From: JBFJVZ01 sp041623895 | Lineage (GTDB): Bacteria; Planctomycetota; Planctomycetia; Pirellulales; Pirellulaceae | Length of the DNA stretch: 33,464 nucleotides | NCBI GenBank assembly: GCA_041623895.1 | Contig: JBFJVZ010000020.1 | Location: 1-33,464, forward strand | Reading direction: 5' to 3' | Shown here: positions 1-7,610 of the stretch, one piece after another | Layout: each line of letters begins with the position of its first letter | Position numbering within the stretch: position 1 is the first letter of the stretch | The notes under the pieces: generated by a model | Database searches by the model: none | What the model was told of the DNA's origin: nothing | Seen by the model: the letters and a program-made list of their open reading frames with translations, nothing else | Position numbers and translations under genes: made by a program

Positions 1-20
1 CGGTATAGACCTTAGAATCA

Positions 21-45
21 CCGCAGAGGAAACGGACCCTCGCAG
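21..45 (+). repeat. CCGCAGAGGA-type intergenic repeat, copy 1
   Basis: Begins CCGCAGAGGA and continues with a diverged purine-rich tail. It shares its first ten bases with copy 3 (238-270) and with the reverse complement of copy 2 (109-140). Similar short repeats are scattered between genes in many planctomycete chromosomes; that is recollection, not a search result. Confidence 0.5.
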
Positions 46-108
46 CTGGAAGAAGACTTAATCATTGCCAATTAGGGGCAAACGATGGAATTGAATCAAA
101 CCAGCCGC

Positions 109-140
109 TTTCTCTGCGTCACTCCGTGTCCTCTGCGGTA
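109..140 (-). repeat. CCGCAGAGGA-type intergenic repeat, copy 2 (inverted)
   Basis: Read on the minus strand this starts TACCGCAGAGGACACGGAG and ends in GCAGAGAAA. It pairs with copy 3 (238-270) over about 14 perfectly matching bases followed by a looser match, so copies 2 and 3 form a long inverted repeat with about 97 bases between them. Confidence 0.6.
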
Positions 141-237
141 AGAATCAGCATCACTATCGAGGATGCGGAGTTCCGCCGAGGAAGGACATGCGATTGAAAG
201 ACGGGATTCAGCGAATGGTAAATGATTTTTGAGGGGC

Positions 238-270
238 TACCGCAGAGGACGCCGAGGTTCGCGGAGCAAA
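238..270 (+). repeat. CCGCAGAGGA-type intergenic repeat, copy 3
   Basis: Starts TACCGCAGAGGACGCCGAGG and ends in a run of A at about 268-274. It has the same orientation as copy 1 and is inverted relative to copy 2. With copy 2 it could fold into a large hairpin. Confidence 0.6.
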
Positions 271-358
271 AAAAACACGACTTTGTGCCGCCACGCGCTA
301 ATCAATTCACAGCCTGGGCGTGAATGACTATTTAAGTGGCACGCAGATGTCGGTCACC

Positions 359-487
359 AGCGGTGCCCTTGGCATCCTGGTCAGCGCCCAGCCAAGGTGA
401 CCAGATGGTCCAACGGCTGTCGTCGCTAACGACATCGAAAACCTGTTCCCCGGGCGCACTGATCGTGATTGTTCGGTGAACGTGATA
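359..487 (-). pseudogene. Remnant of an SRPBCC (polyketide cyclase-like) protein
   Basis: A minus-strand frame open from 646 to 332 encodes, between about 487 and 359, roughly 43 residues resembling the start of SRPBCC/START-type ligand-binding proteins: RTITISAP, VFDVVSD, then WTIWSPWLGADQDAK. The usual pattern is a beta strand, an A-P pair, V-F, D, W and a WSPW-like segment. The match ends at about GTAGD and the frame stops soon after, while a normal member has about 100 further residues. Residues before it (487-646) do not look like a protein. I read this as a decayed gene fragment. The homology is by eye only, and a chance match is possible. Confidence 0.4.
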
Positions 488-739
488 GCAGGCACGGCGT
501 TGTCTACCTGGACTGGCTAGCGAAGGAATCTCGAAGCGTGGGACTAACGTCTTGGAGAAATGGACTGAGTCGATCGTTTCGATTTTATCGATTAAGCCCG
601 CTCCAGCAGAGTATGAATTTGGGACTGTCTGCTGCTCCGGCTTCAATCGTGTCCTACTTTCCTACAGAGGCAGTCCGTATTCATTGCCAGAAGAGGGACT
701 CCGTCACCACATCTGGGCAAAATACCTGTAGGCAAATCC

Positions 740-1222
740 ATGTCCACATCGACGATCAAACGCACAAAAACGCTTGTTGACCCCGAAGTTCAGGGGAGTT
801 TGTTGCGGAAAATCAGCTTCCACTGGATCGTGTTCTTCATCTGCAATTCAATTGCCCTGGTGATTTGGATCCGGTTGTTCGAGCAACCCGATGCGGACTG
901 GGGGCAAACCTTCGGCGATACCTTGCGCCGATTCCTGCCATTCTTTGTGATCACTGCGGCCTTGATCCCAGCTTTTGTCTGGGACACGCTGAAGCTTACC
1001 AATCGATTCGCCGGTCCGATCATGCGACTGCGGGCCGCCTTGTTAGACGCGGGTGCGGGCCGCGGAGTCAAGCCGCTGCAGTTCCGCAATAGTGACTTCT
1101 GGCAAGAGATCGCTCAGAACTTCAACGCCTTGCTGGAGCGCGGACAGCTTTGCGAACCGGCCGACGATCTGCAGTGTGGGGGCGAGTTGGACCAAGCTGC
1201 CGACCAGAAGCAAGATTCATAA
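740..1222 (+). CDS. Membrane protein with HAMP-like domain, no output domain
   Basis: 160 residues. Two hydrophobic segments (about 29-46 and 65-84) suggest two membrane helices with a short outer loop. They are followed by a HAMP-like stretch (about 85-135): AGPIMRL, a G-rich turn, then LQFRNSDFWQEIAQNFNALL. That pattern of a proline after the second helix, two amphipathic helices and a late F-N-x-L-L is typical of HAMP linkers in receptors. No kinase, cyclase or chemotaxis output domain follows. It lies 40 bases upstream of tadE and reads in the same direction, so it may share the transcript and act with the pilus-like proteins. A weak TAGG lies upstream of the ATG. The HAMP call is by pattern; the role is unknown. 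Confidence 0.72.
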   Translation: MSTSTIKRTKTLVDPEVQGSLLRKISFHWIVFFICNSIALVIWIRLFEQPDADWGQTFGDTLRRFLPFFVITAALIPAFVWDTLKLTNRFAGPIMRLRAALLDAGAGRGVKPLQFRNSDFWQEIAQNFNALLERGQLCEPADDLQCGGELDQAADQKQDS

Positions 1223-1252
1223 GTTGCATGCCGGCGGACCGCCGGAACGGAA

Positions 1253-1258
1253 GAAGGA
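1253..1258 (+). promoter_or_regulatory. Ribosome binding site deciding the first tadE start
   Basis: GAAGGA lies 4 to 7 bases before two adjacent ATG codons (1263 and 1266). It shows that the 70 in-frame codons upstream, which overlap the HAMP-like gene in another frame, are not translated. Confidence 0.6.
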
Positions 1259-1262
1259 AACG

Positions 1263-1673
1263 ATGATGCGAAGAGTTAAACGGGACAAAGGCCCAGGCCG
1301 CCGCGGGGTAGCTGCGGTCGAATTTGCAGTCTGTCTGCCCGTCATCGTTCTGTTGGTGTTCGGGTCGATCGAGGCATCCAGTTTTATCTTTCTGAAACAG
1401 TCACTAAGCGTTGCCGCATACGAGGGCATCCGCGAGGCAGTTCGCAGCGGATCGACGACGGATACAGCGCTCGCGCGAGCCGAAAGTATCTTGAGTGCCC
1501 GGTTTGTTGAAGACTTTCAGGTTTCATTTCCCGGCGGCAGCGTCGAAAACGCCGCACGTGGTGAAGAAATTGTCATCGAGGTAAGCGCTCCCACCGAAAC
1601 CAACAGCCCCTTGGCGGGCAGCTTTGTCAACAACCGAACGCTTACCGCCCGCGTCGTCATGGTGAAAGAATGA
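1263..1673 (+). CDS. tadE: TadE-family pseudopilin
   Basis: 136 residues from the ATG at 1263 (a second ATG follows at 1266). The N-terminus is basic (MMRRVKRDKGPGRR), then G-VAAVEF and a hydrophobic helix (about 22-40). A glycine followed by glutamate at position +5 is the prepilin-peptidase-like signature of TadE/TadF pseudopilins, which are made as precursors and assembled in the inner membrane with Tad (Flp) pili. The helix is followed by the family-typical AAYEGIREAVRSG segment and a beta-rich C-terminal part. The stop overlaps the next ATG (ATGA at 1670), so translation is probably coupled to the TadG-like gene. No Tad ATPase, secretin or prepilin peptidase gene is present in the window. 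Confidence 0.85.
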   Translation: MMRRVKRDKGPGRRGVAAVEFAVCLPVIVLLVFGSIEASSFIFLKQSLSVAAYEGIREAVRSGSTTDTALARAESILSARFVEDFQVSFPGGSVENAARGEEIVIEVSAPTETNSPLAGSFVNNRTLTARVVMVKE

Positions 1674-2707
1674 ATACTTCCCTTTGCAGACTCCGACGAG
1701 CGCATCGACGACGACGGGGAGCCATGCTGGTGTTGATCGCGATCATGCTGGTCGGCTTTCTGGCGACCGTCGCATTCTCGGTCGATATCGCCTTCATGCA
1801 TCTGACGCGAACCGAGCTGCGGACAGCGACGGACGCGGCATCGAAAGCAGCTGCATTGACCCTGTCGCAAACCCTTGATCGTGACGCTGCGATTGATCGT
1901 GGACAACAGATCGCTGCCATGAACACCGTCGGCGGTGACCCGTTGCTGCTGGCCGATGGCGACTTTGTCTTCGGCCGCAGTGAAGAATCTTCCAACGGCC
2001 GGTTCGTGTTCGATGCCAGCGCCACACCGACCAACAGCGTGCGGGTCGCCGGTCGACGCACGGCAGGATCGTTGTCCGGACCGATACCGCTGTTTTTTGG
2101 AAATATTTTCGGCGTTGATTTCTTCGAGCCGGTATCCAGTGCCGCGGCGACTTACATCGAACGTGATATCGTCCTGGTCGTCGACCGCAGTGGTTCGATG
2201 CGAGGTCAAAAATTTGCTGATCTGGTTTCGGCGATCGAGATCTTCACTGACACACTGGGCGACACGCCAGTCGACGAGCGAGTGGGCTTGGCTTCCTACA
2301 GCGAATTCGCCACCGAAGATGTGCAGCTTACGGAAAACCTGGGGCTGATTGACAGCACCATGGCGTCGTTAACCGTGGGTGGCTACACCAGCATTTCTCG
2401 GGGGATGACCGCGGGCAAGAGAATCATGGATCGCAGCCGTGCTGCGGACTTCGTCGAGCGGACGTGCATTGTCATGACCGATGGCCGACACAATCGTGGA
2501 GAGGAACCACGAGGCGTCGCCCAGGAATTGGCCGCCGACGGTGTGCAAATTCACACCATTACTTTCGGAACCGATGCCGATATTCCGCGGATGAAAGAAG
2601 TCGCTGCCATCGGCGGCGGACGACACTTCCACGCTTTGACTGGTGATCAGCTACGAGAGATTTATCGCGAGATCGCGCTGACACTCAGTACGATCATGAC
2701 TGAATAA
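1670..2707 (+). CDS. tadG: TadG-like protein with von Willebrand factor A domain
   Basis: 345 residues. A basic N-terminus (RRAHRRRRGAM) leads into one membrane helix (about 19-38) and the TadG-type segment LRTATDAASKAAAL (about 50-63). A von Willebrand A domain follows from about 165 to the end. Its metal-binding MIDAS motif DRSGSM lies at 172-177, with the later T (GGYTSISRGM) and D (MTDGRHNRG) elements also present. Such proteins sit in the membrane with the vWA domain outside and bind partners through a divalent metal. It overlaps tadE upstream by four bases and is 17 bases from the second tadE. The three form one transcription unit. Confidence 0.85.
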   Translation: MNTSLCRLRRAHRRRRGAMLVLIAIMLVGFLATVAFSVDIAFMHLTRTELRTATDAASKAAALTLSQTLDRDAAIDRGQQIAAMNTVGGDPLLLADGDFVFGRSEESSNGRFVFDASATPTNSVRVAGRRTAGSLSGPIPLFFGNIFGVDFFEPVSSAAATYIERDIVLVVDRSGSMRGQKFADLVSAIEIFTDTLGDTPVDERVGLASYSEFATEDVQLTENLGLIDSTMASLTVGGYTSISRGMTAGKRIMDRSRAADFVERTCIVMTDGRHNRGEEPRGVAQELAADGVQIHTITFGTDADIPRMKEVAAIGGGRHFHALTGDQLREIYREIALTLSTIMTE

Positions 2708-2724
2708 CCGCCGGATACGATTCG

Positions 2725-3171
2725 ATGGCAAGCAAAATGATACGAGTGGCCGACAAGCGAACCGGTACGGTGATGGTGGAGTTTGTGATTGTTGCTCCGC
2801 TGTTGTTCCTGTTCTTTTTCGCGGCGTTCGAGTTTTGCCGCGTCGCTATGATCCGGCACACCGCCGACAACGCCGTCTACGAAGGCGCACGAATCGGGAT
2901 CATTCCAGGCGCAACGTCCGGCGAGGCTCGAGCTGAAGCCGAACGGATCTTGAGTTCATTAGGCCTGTCGACGTTTGAAGTTAACGTTAAACCGGGAAAG
3001 ATCGAATCTGATACCGAGCAGGTGACCGTTCAGGTCAAAGTTCCACTGGATGGCAATAGCTTTGTGCCCAATCAATTCGTCAACGGAAAAAAGATCGAGC
3101 GGGAGTTGACGATGTATCGCGAAGGCGTCCGCCGGTCTTCGTCGACGAATTCAGAATTGGTTCAGCCCTGA
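2725..3171 (+). CDS. tadE: TadE-family pseudopilin, second copy
   Basis: 148 residues. The layout matches the upstream copy: basic start, KRTG-TVMVEF with glutamate at +5 after the glycine, and a hydrophobic helix (about 20-37). The segment NAVYEGARIGIIPGATSGEARAEAERIL corresponds to the segment in copy one, but overall identity looks low, so this is an old paralogue. The start codon has only a weak upstream CGGAT. The last 21 bases overlap the 3' end of the convergent glycosyltransferase gene. The pair probably forms minor pseudopilins flanking the vWA protein. Confidence 0.85.
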   Translation: MASKMIRVADKRTGTVMVEFVIVAPLLFLFFFAAFEFCRVAMIRHTADNAVYEGARIGIIPGATSGEARAEAERILSSLGLSTFEVNVKPGKIESDTEQVTVQVKVPLDGNSFVPNQFVNGKKIERELTMYREGVRRSSSTNSELVQP

Positions 3172-4452
3172 CAGCAGGGCATGTAACTGCTCCGCGGCAC
3201 CACTGATCGAGTGTTTCCGGGTGACATTTGTTTGTCCGTCGCGGCCCAACTGCTTTCGCTGCTGTGGGTCATTCTTCAACCGTTCGATTGCTTCGCAGAG
3301 CGCGGCCGAATCACTCGGAGGCACCAACAGGCCGCCGCCGGTCGACGCAATCAATTCCCCAAAAGCTCCGTGATCCGGCAGCACGACCGGAACACCTGCA
3401 GCAAGCGCTTCGAGCACGAACAGTCCTTTCGGTTCCTGGTAGTCAGTGGGCACGCTCATCAAGTCCAGGGAACTCAGGAAAGAGACTTTTTCTGCCAAGT
3501 CCGGGCTGCCGTGATAAGTGAACCGGTCTGCCAGCCCTGCGGCAGTGATTTTGCTGGTCAACGCCGCCAGGTAGTCAGCGTTGGCAGGGCCCAGCCAGCC
3601 CGCGGCGTGAAGCGACAGGTCTTGATGTTCTGCCTGCGAGGCGAGTTGGATGAAGGCCTCGACTAAATGATGAAGGCCCTTTTCGGGCGCGATTCTCGCC
3701 AGGTACCCGAGGCGAAACTCGCCGCTGGATCCTGCGCGGCGATCTGTGACGTTGGCAAACGGTGCCAGGTCGATCGAAAGCGGCGTGATCGACAGCTTGT
3801 TTTCAGGGACGGCAAATAGCTGACCCATTTTGTCGGCATAAAACTGGCTGTTGGCGATGAAGTGGTCGACGTACTGAACCAATCCGCGGCAAAGCTGAAT
3901 CGTTTGCAGACGCGAGGCTTCGGGTAAATGATCAAGAAAAATGTCGTCTCCTTGCAAAACGACGGCAATCTTGGACTGCGGCAATCGTTTGCGGATCTCC
4001 GGCAGCGCGCCGCCGATCAGCAGATTACTTAGCACGATCGCATCCGGTTTCATTTCACTGCCAAGCCAGTCAACCATTCGGCGAACTTCTTCGGCTTGAT
4101 TTCCCTCAATTCCCATTAGCATCGAAACCGATAGCTCGCCGAGTTTTGATGCGTCGGTTGATGCCGCGCGACGGGTGGCCCAGCGAACCAGTGGCGGCCA
4201 ATCGAGCGGTCGGCGAAGCACCGCCGGCAGATGCTGCAGCCAGGGCATTTGCTGAAGCAAATAAATGTGGATCCCACCAAGAAACACGTGCTCGTCGGCA
4301 ATACTTTCAGCATCAGTGCGGATTGGCGTGTAGACGGGCTGCAGCGCGCAATCGACGCCTTGCGCAATCAGGGCGCGAGCGAGCGCGTTGTCATGCATGC
4401 AACTACCGCAATACATCCCAGCGGCGCCAGCGGTAATTAAAACGACCTTCAT
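3151..4452 (-). CDS. GT4-family glycosyltransferase
   Basis: 433 residues in two Rossmann-like halves (GT-B fold). The N-terminal part starts MKVVLITAGAAGMYCGSCMHD, with a glycine-rich acceptor loop. The C-terminal half has GYLARIAPEKG (about 249-259) and the E-x7-E motif (E340 and E348 in QEPKGLFVLEALAAGVPVV), which binds the sugar-nucleotide donor in retaining GT4 enzymes. No signal peptide or membrane helix is evident, so it should act in the cytoplasm. Donor and acceptor cannot be named. It stands alone between divergent and convergent neighbours. No ribosome binding site is visible before the ATG at 4452. Confidence 0.85.
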   Translation of the reverse strand: MKVVLITAGAAGMYCGSCMHDNALARALIAQGVDCALQPVYTPIRTDAESIADEHVFLGGIHIYLLQQMPWLQHLPAVLRRPLDWPPLVRWATRRAASTDASKLGELSVSMLMGIEGNQAEEVRRMVDWLGSEMKPDAIVLSNLLIGGALPEIRKRLPQSKIAVVLQGDDIFLDHLPEASRLQTIQLCRGLVQYVDHFIANSQFYADKMGQLFAVPENKLSITPLSIDLAPFANVTDRRAGSSGEFRLGYLARIAPEKGLHHLVEAFIQLASQAEHQDLSLHAAGWLGPANADYLAALTSKITAAGLADRFTYHGSPDLAEKVSFLSSLDLMSVPTDYQEPKGLFVLEALAAGVPVVLPDHGAFGELIASTGGGLLVPPSDSAALCEAIERLKNDPQQRKQLGRDGQTNVTRKHSISGAAEQLHALLSGLNQF

Positions 4453-4460
4453 GTTGGGTC

Positions 4461-4510
4461 TCGTGACTTGGATTTACCTCGATTTGGTCACGAAAAACGA
4501 TCGTTGTGAC
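4461..4510. promoter_or_regulatory. Inverted GTGAC-type half-sites, candidate operator
   Basis: TCGTGAC at 4461-4467 and its exact reverse complement GTCACGA at 4487-4493 are followed by GTTGTGAC at 4503-4510, which overlaps the -35 box of the candidate promoter downstream. The sites lie in the divergent gap between the glycosyltransferase and the ROK kinase. A regulator is not identifiable. Confidence 0.3.
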
Positions 4511-4532
4511 AAATCGGGCTCGTTTCTATACT
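4504..4532 (+). promoter_or_regulatory. Candidate sigma-70-type promoter of the ROK kinase
   Basis: TTGTGA at 4504-4509 and TATACT at 4527-4532 are separated by 17 bases. The -10 box matches the consensus at 5 of 6 positions and the -35 at 4 of 6. The sugar-kinase ATG follows about 135 bases later. Confidence 0.4.
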
Positions 4533-4666
4533 CCTGGAGCACATGCTCATGCGGCGCGATCGTAGCGGAATATCGAGAGCATTCCGATCAAAGTTTGCCG
4601 AAAGTCTGGTGACGTCTCCCAACTTTCGCTCCCCCCTCCGAGCTTCAGCGGATTCTAGTTTCCCGA

Positions 4667-5704
4667 ATGTCTAACACTCCCCAAATAACGCCCGTTTCGC
4701 AAGCCAAGGCCCCGTTTTGTTGGGGAATCGACATTGGTGGTACCGGTATCAAAATCGGCTTGGTGGATGATGTCGGCCAGACGCTGGCATTCCAGCGGTT
4801 GCCAACGCGTGAATCGGAAGGTCCCTCGGCCGCGATGGGCCGTGTTGCCGCCGTGATAACTGATTTTGAAGTACAATTGGAAGTCTCGGACAAAATTGCC
4901 CGCATTGGCCTCGGCGCGCCCGGGCCGATGGATCTGCCGCGAGGTTACCTGGTCGCACCGCCGCAATTGCCCACGTGGTGGGATTTTCCAATTCGCGATA
5001 CGGTCGGCAAAATGCTCGGTCGACCGGTCTCGTTTCTGAACGATGCCAATGCGGCCGCTTACGGAGAGTTCTGGCTGGGCAGTGGACGTGACGATACCTC
5101 CATGATTCTATTGACCTTGGGAACTGGTGTCGGCGGAGGAATCATTGTCGAAGGGGAACTGGTCAACGGCGTCAATAGTTTTGGCAGCGAGTGCGGCCAC
5201 ATCATTGTCGATTCAGCACCCGACGCTCGGCTTTGTGTTTGGGGAGGGGGCCGCGGGCAATTGGAAGCTTACGCGTCGGCCAGCGGTGTTGTTCAACGAA
5301 CTCGGCAGCGGTTGACCGAGGGGGCGGAAAGTTCGCTGGGGGGATTGTTGGGAGGCGGCGACAGCGAATTGACTGCCAAGAAGGTCTACCTTGCCGCTGT
5401 CGACGACGACCCGTTGGCTTTGGAAATCGTCGACGAGACGGCACGTTGGCTCGGCATCGGGATCACGACTTTGATACACACACTCGATCCCGGGTCGATC
5501 GTGCTTGGTGGTGCGATGAACTTTGGAGGGGACGACTGTCCGATCGGTCAACGATTCCTGTCCAGAATCAAGGAAGAATTTCAAGTTCGCACCTTCGAGA
5601 ATGTTTTCCGGGGGACGACAATATCCTTTGCGACGCTGGGTGCCGACGCCGGCTACCTGGGCGCCGCAGGCTATGCGCGTAAAGAAAGCGTTTCAGCTAG
5701 CTGA
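4667..5704 (+). CDS. ROK-family sugar kinase (glucokinase-like)
   Basis: 345 residues. ROK kinases transfer phosphate from ATP to a hexose in the cytoplasm. The ATP-binding motif DIGGTGIKIGL (about 22-32), the catalytic aspartate in FLNDANAAAYGE (D126), the second phosphate loop LGTGVGGGII (about 151-160) and the GH pair (177-178) are all present. The zinc site usual for the family (C-x-C-G-x2-G-C after the histidine) is altered: C190 is kept, the second cysteine position is W192, the third is Q198, and one glycine is inserted. The frame is otherwise intact, so it is probably a functional kinase. Glucose is the likeliest substrate but is not proven. lepA follows 106 bases downstream. Confidence 0.85.
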   Translation: MSNTPQITPVSQAKAPFCWGIDIGGTGIKIGLVDDVGQTLAFQRLPTRESEGPSAAMGRVAAVITDFEVQLEVSDKIARIGLGAPGPMDLPRGYLVAPPQLPTWWDFPIRDTVGKMLGRPVSFLNDANAAAYGEFWLGSGRDDTSMILLTLGTGVGGGIIVEGELVNGVNSFGSECGHIIVDSAPDARLCVWGGGRGQLEAYASASGVVQRTRQRLTEGAESSLGGLLGGGDSELTAKKVYLAAVDDDPLALEIVDETARWLGIGITTLIHTLDPGSIVLGGAMNFGGDDCPIGQRFLSRIKEEFQVRTFENVFRGTTISFATLGADAGYLGAAGYARKESVSAS

Positions 5705-5720
5705 ATTCGCAGGAATTCAG
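5701..5720. repeat. Perfect 8-bp inverted repeat over the ROK kinase stop
   Basis: CTGAATTC (5701-5708), a GCAG loop and GAATTCAG (5713-5720) form a perfect stem. The stem includes the TGA stop at 5702-5704. No T-run follows, so it is not a standard terminator; it may stabilise or process the message between the kinase and lepA. Confidence 0.4.
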
Positions 5721-5810
5721 TACACAGTCAACGGAATTCCGCCGACAACGGAAGTCCGCCGACTTCGTTCCCGAGACAGTGAACTGCCGGAGATTCACAC
5801 GAACAACCCT

Positions 5811-7610
5811 ATGTCAGCCAACATCCGCAACTTCTGCATCATCGCTCACATCGACCACGGCAAGAGCACGTTGGCAGATCGTCTGTTGGAGCAAACCGGT
5901 ACGGTTAGTTCCCGTGAGATGAAGGAACAGTTATTGGACGATCTGGACCTTGAGCGTGAACGTGGAATCACGATCAAGGCGCGGGCAGTAGCGATGCAAT
6001 TCCAACGTGGCGGCAAAAAGTACGAGCTGAATCTGATCGACACGCCGGGTCACGTTGACTTTCACTATGAAGTCTCGCGATCGTTGGCGTGCTGCGAGGG
6101 GGCGCTGCTGTTGGTCGACGCTTTCCAGGGCGTTGAGGCGCAAACGGTCGCCAATGCTTATGCCGCGATGGAGCACGACCTGACAATCATCCCGGTAATC
6201 AACAAGATCGATTTGACTCACGCCCGGCCGGACGAAGTCGCCGAAGAAATGATGAACTCGCTGGGCACGGATCCCGAGGAATGCGTTCGCGTCAGTGCAA
6301 AAACAGGACAGGGTGTTGAAGAATTGCTCGATGCCATCATCGAGCGGGTTCCGCCGCCCGCCGGTGATCCCAATGCCGTTCTGCAGGCGATGGTCTTTGA
6401 TTCCAACTACGATGACTATCGCGGCGCGATCACCTATGTGCGGGTGATGCAGGGAACCGTGCGAAAAGGTCAGAAAGTTCGCTTCCTGCGGGCCGGTACC
6501 CAACACGAAGTTGTCGAGCTCGGCCGCTTTGCACCGCGGCGTCAGCCCTGCGATCAGCTCTATGCCGGCCAAGTCGGCTATCTGATCTGCAACATCAAGA
6601 GCCTTGGGGATGTTCACATCGGTGACACCATCAGCATCCTGGGTGACAGTGCGGCCAAGCCTTTGCCCGGTTATTCGCGACCAAAACGCATGGTTTACTG
6701 CGGGCTGTTTCCCAGCGATGGTCAGGATTTCAGCGAGCTTCGGGATGCGCTCGAGCGGCTTGCGGTCAACGACCCCAGTTTCGAGTTCGAACCGGAAACC
6801 AGCGACGCACTGGGCTTCGGTTTCCGTTGCGGATTTCTCGGTTTGCTGCACATGGAGATCGTTCAGCAGCGTCTGGAAAATGAAGCAGACATTGATTTGG
6901 TGCAGACGGCGCCCAACGTCACCTACGAGATCGTCAATAAACGGGGCGAAACGCTTTCCATCCACAAACCTCAGGATGTACCCGATCCGGGTGACATCGA
7001 AGAGTTTCGCCAGCCGATTGTGCGGTGCAGCATCATTGTGCCGGCGGAGTTCATCGGCGCCGTGATCAAACTGTGTCAAGAACGCCGCGGGATCCAAAAG
7101 AGCCAAGAGTACTTGGGTGCCAATCGGGCGATGTTGACCTACGACATTCCACTTGCCGAAGTTGTCTATGACTTGCACGACAAGATCAAGAACTGCACCA
7201 AGGGCTACGGCACGTTGGACTATGAAATGGTCGGTTATCAGCCGGCGGATCTGTGCCGATTGGACATCCTGGTCAACGGCAAACGGGTTGACGCATTGAG
7301 CGTTGTTTGCAATCGGGCGGACGCGGATCGCCGCGGCCGCGCGGTCGCCAAACGGCTGAAGCAAGAAATCGAACGCCACATGTTCGAAGTGGCGGTGCAG
7401 GCAGCGATTGGAAGCCGCGTGATTGCTCGCGAAACAGTGCCGGCACTGCGGAAGAACGTCACCGCCAAGTGCTACGGTGGCGATATCACACGTAAACGCA
7501 AGCTGTTGCAGAAACAGAAAGAGGGCAAGAAGCGAATGAAGGCAATCGGCAACGTCGAGATCAGCCAAAAGGCGTTCATGGCGGTACTCAGCGATGCAGA
7601 AGACGCGTAG
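5811..7610 (+). CDS. lepA: Elongation factor 4 (LepA), ribosome back-translocase
   Basis: 599 residues from the ATG at 5811, the usual LepA length. The frame is open further upstream but those 96 codons overlap the kinase gene and lack similarity. GTPase motifs: AHIDHGKST (about 12-20), RGITI, DTPGHVDF, NKIDL and SAKTG. They are followed by the translation-factor beta-barrel and EF-G-like domains. The LepA-specific C-terminal domain ends with KNVTAKCYGGDITRKRKLL and the basic QKEGKKRMK segment. The protein acts on stalled or mistranslocated ribosomes. No good ribosome binding site is visible: the nearest GGAG is about 18 bases upstream. Confidence 0.97.
   Translation: MSANIRNFCIIAHIDHGKSTLADRLLEQTGTVSSREMKEQLLDDLDLERERGITIKARAVAMQFQRGGKKYELNLIDTPGHVDFHYEVSRSLACCEGALLLVDAFQGVEAQTVANAYAAMEHDLTIIPVINKIDLTHARPDEVAEEMMNSLGTDPEECVRVSAKTGQGVEELLDAIIERVPPPAGDPNAVLQAMVFDSNYDDYRGAITYVRVMQGTVRKGQKVRFLRAGTQHEVVELGRFAPRRQPCDQLYAGQVGYLICNIKSLGDVHIGDTISILGDSAAKPLPGYSRPKRMVYCGLFPSDGQDFSELRDALERLAVNDPSFEFEPETSDALGFGFRCGFLGLLHMEIVQQRLENEADIDLVQTAPNVTYEIVNKRGETLSIHKPQDVPDPGDIEEFRQPIVRCSIIVPAEFIGAVIKLCQERRGIQKSQEYLGANRAMLTYDIPLAEVVYDLHDKIKNCTKGYGTLDYEMVGYQPADLCRLDILVNGKRVDALSVVCNRADADRRGRAVAKRLKQEIERHMFEVAVQAAIGSRVIARETVPALRKNVTAKCYGGDITRKRKLLQKQKEGKKRMKAIGNVEISQKAFMAVLSDAEDA

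Larger units (their letters stand above)
1..331. other. Non-coding left-end region with three repeat copies
   Basis: No open frame here looks like a protein. The stretch holds three copies of a CCGCAGAGGA-type repeat (annotated separately), two in plus and one in minus orientation. The sequence between copies shows no feature I recognise. No promoter or terminator is convincing. Confidence 0.6.
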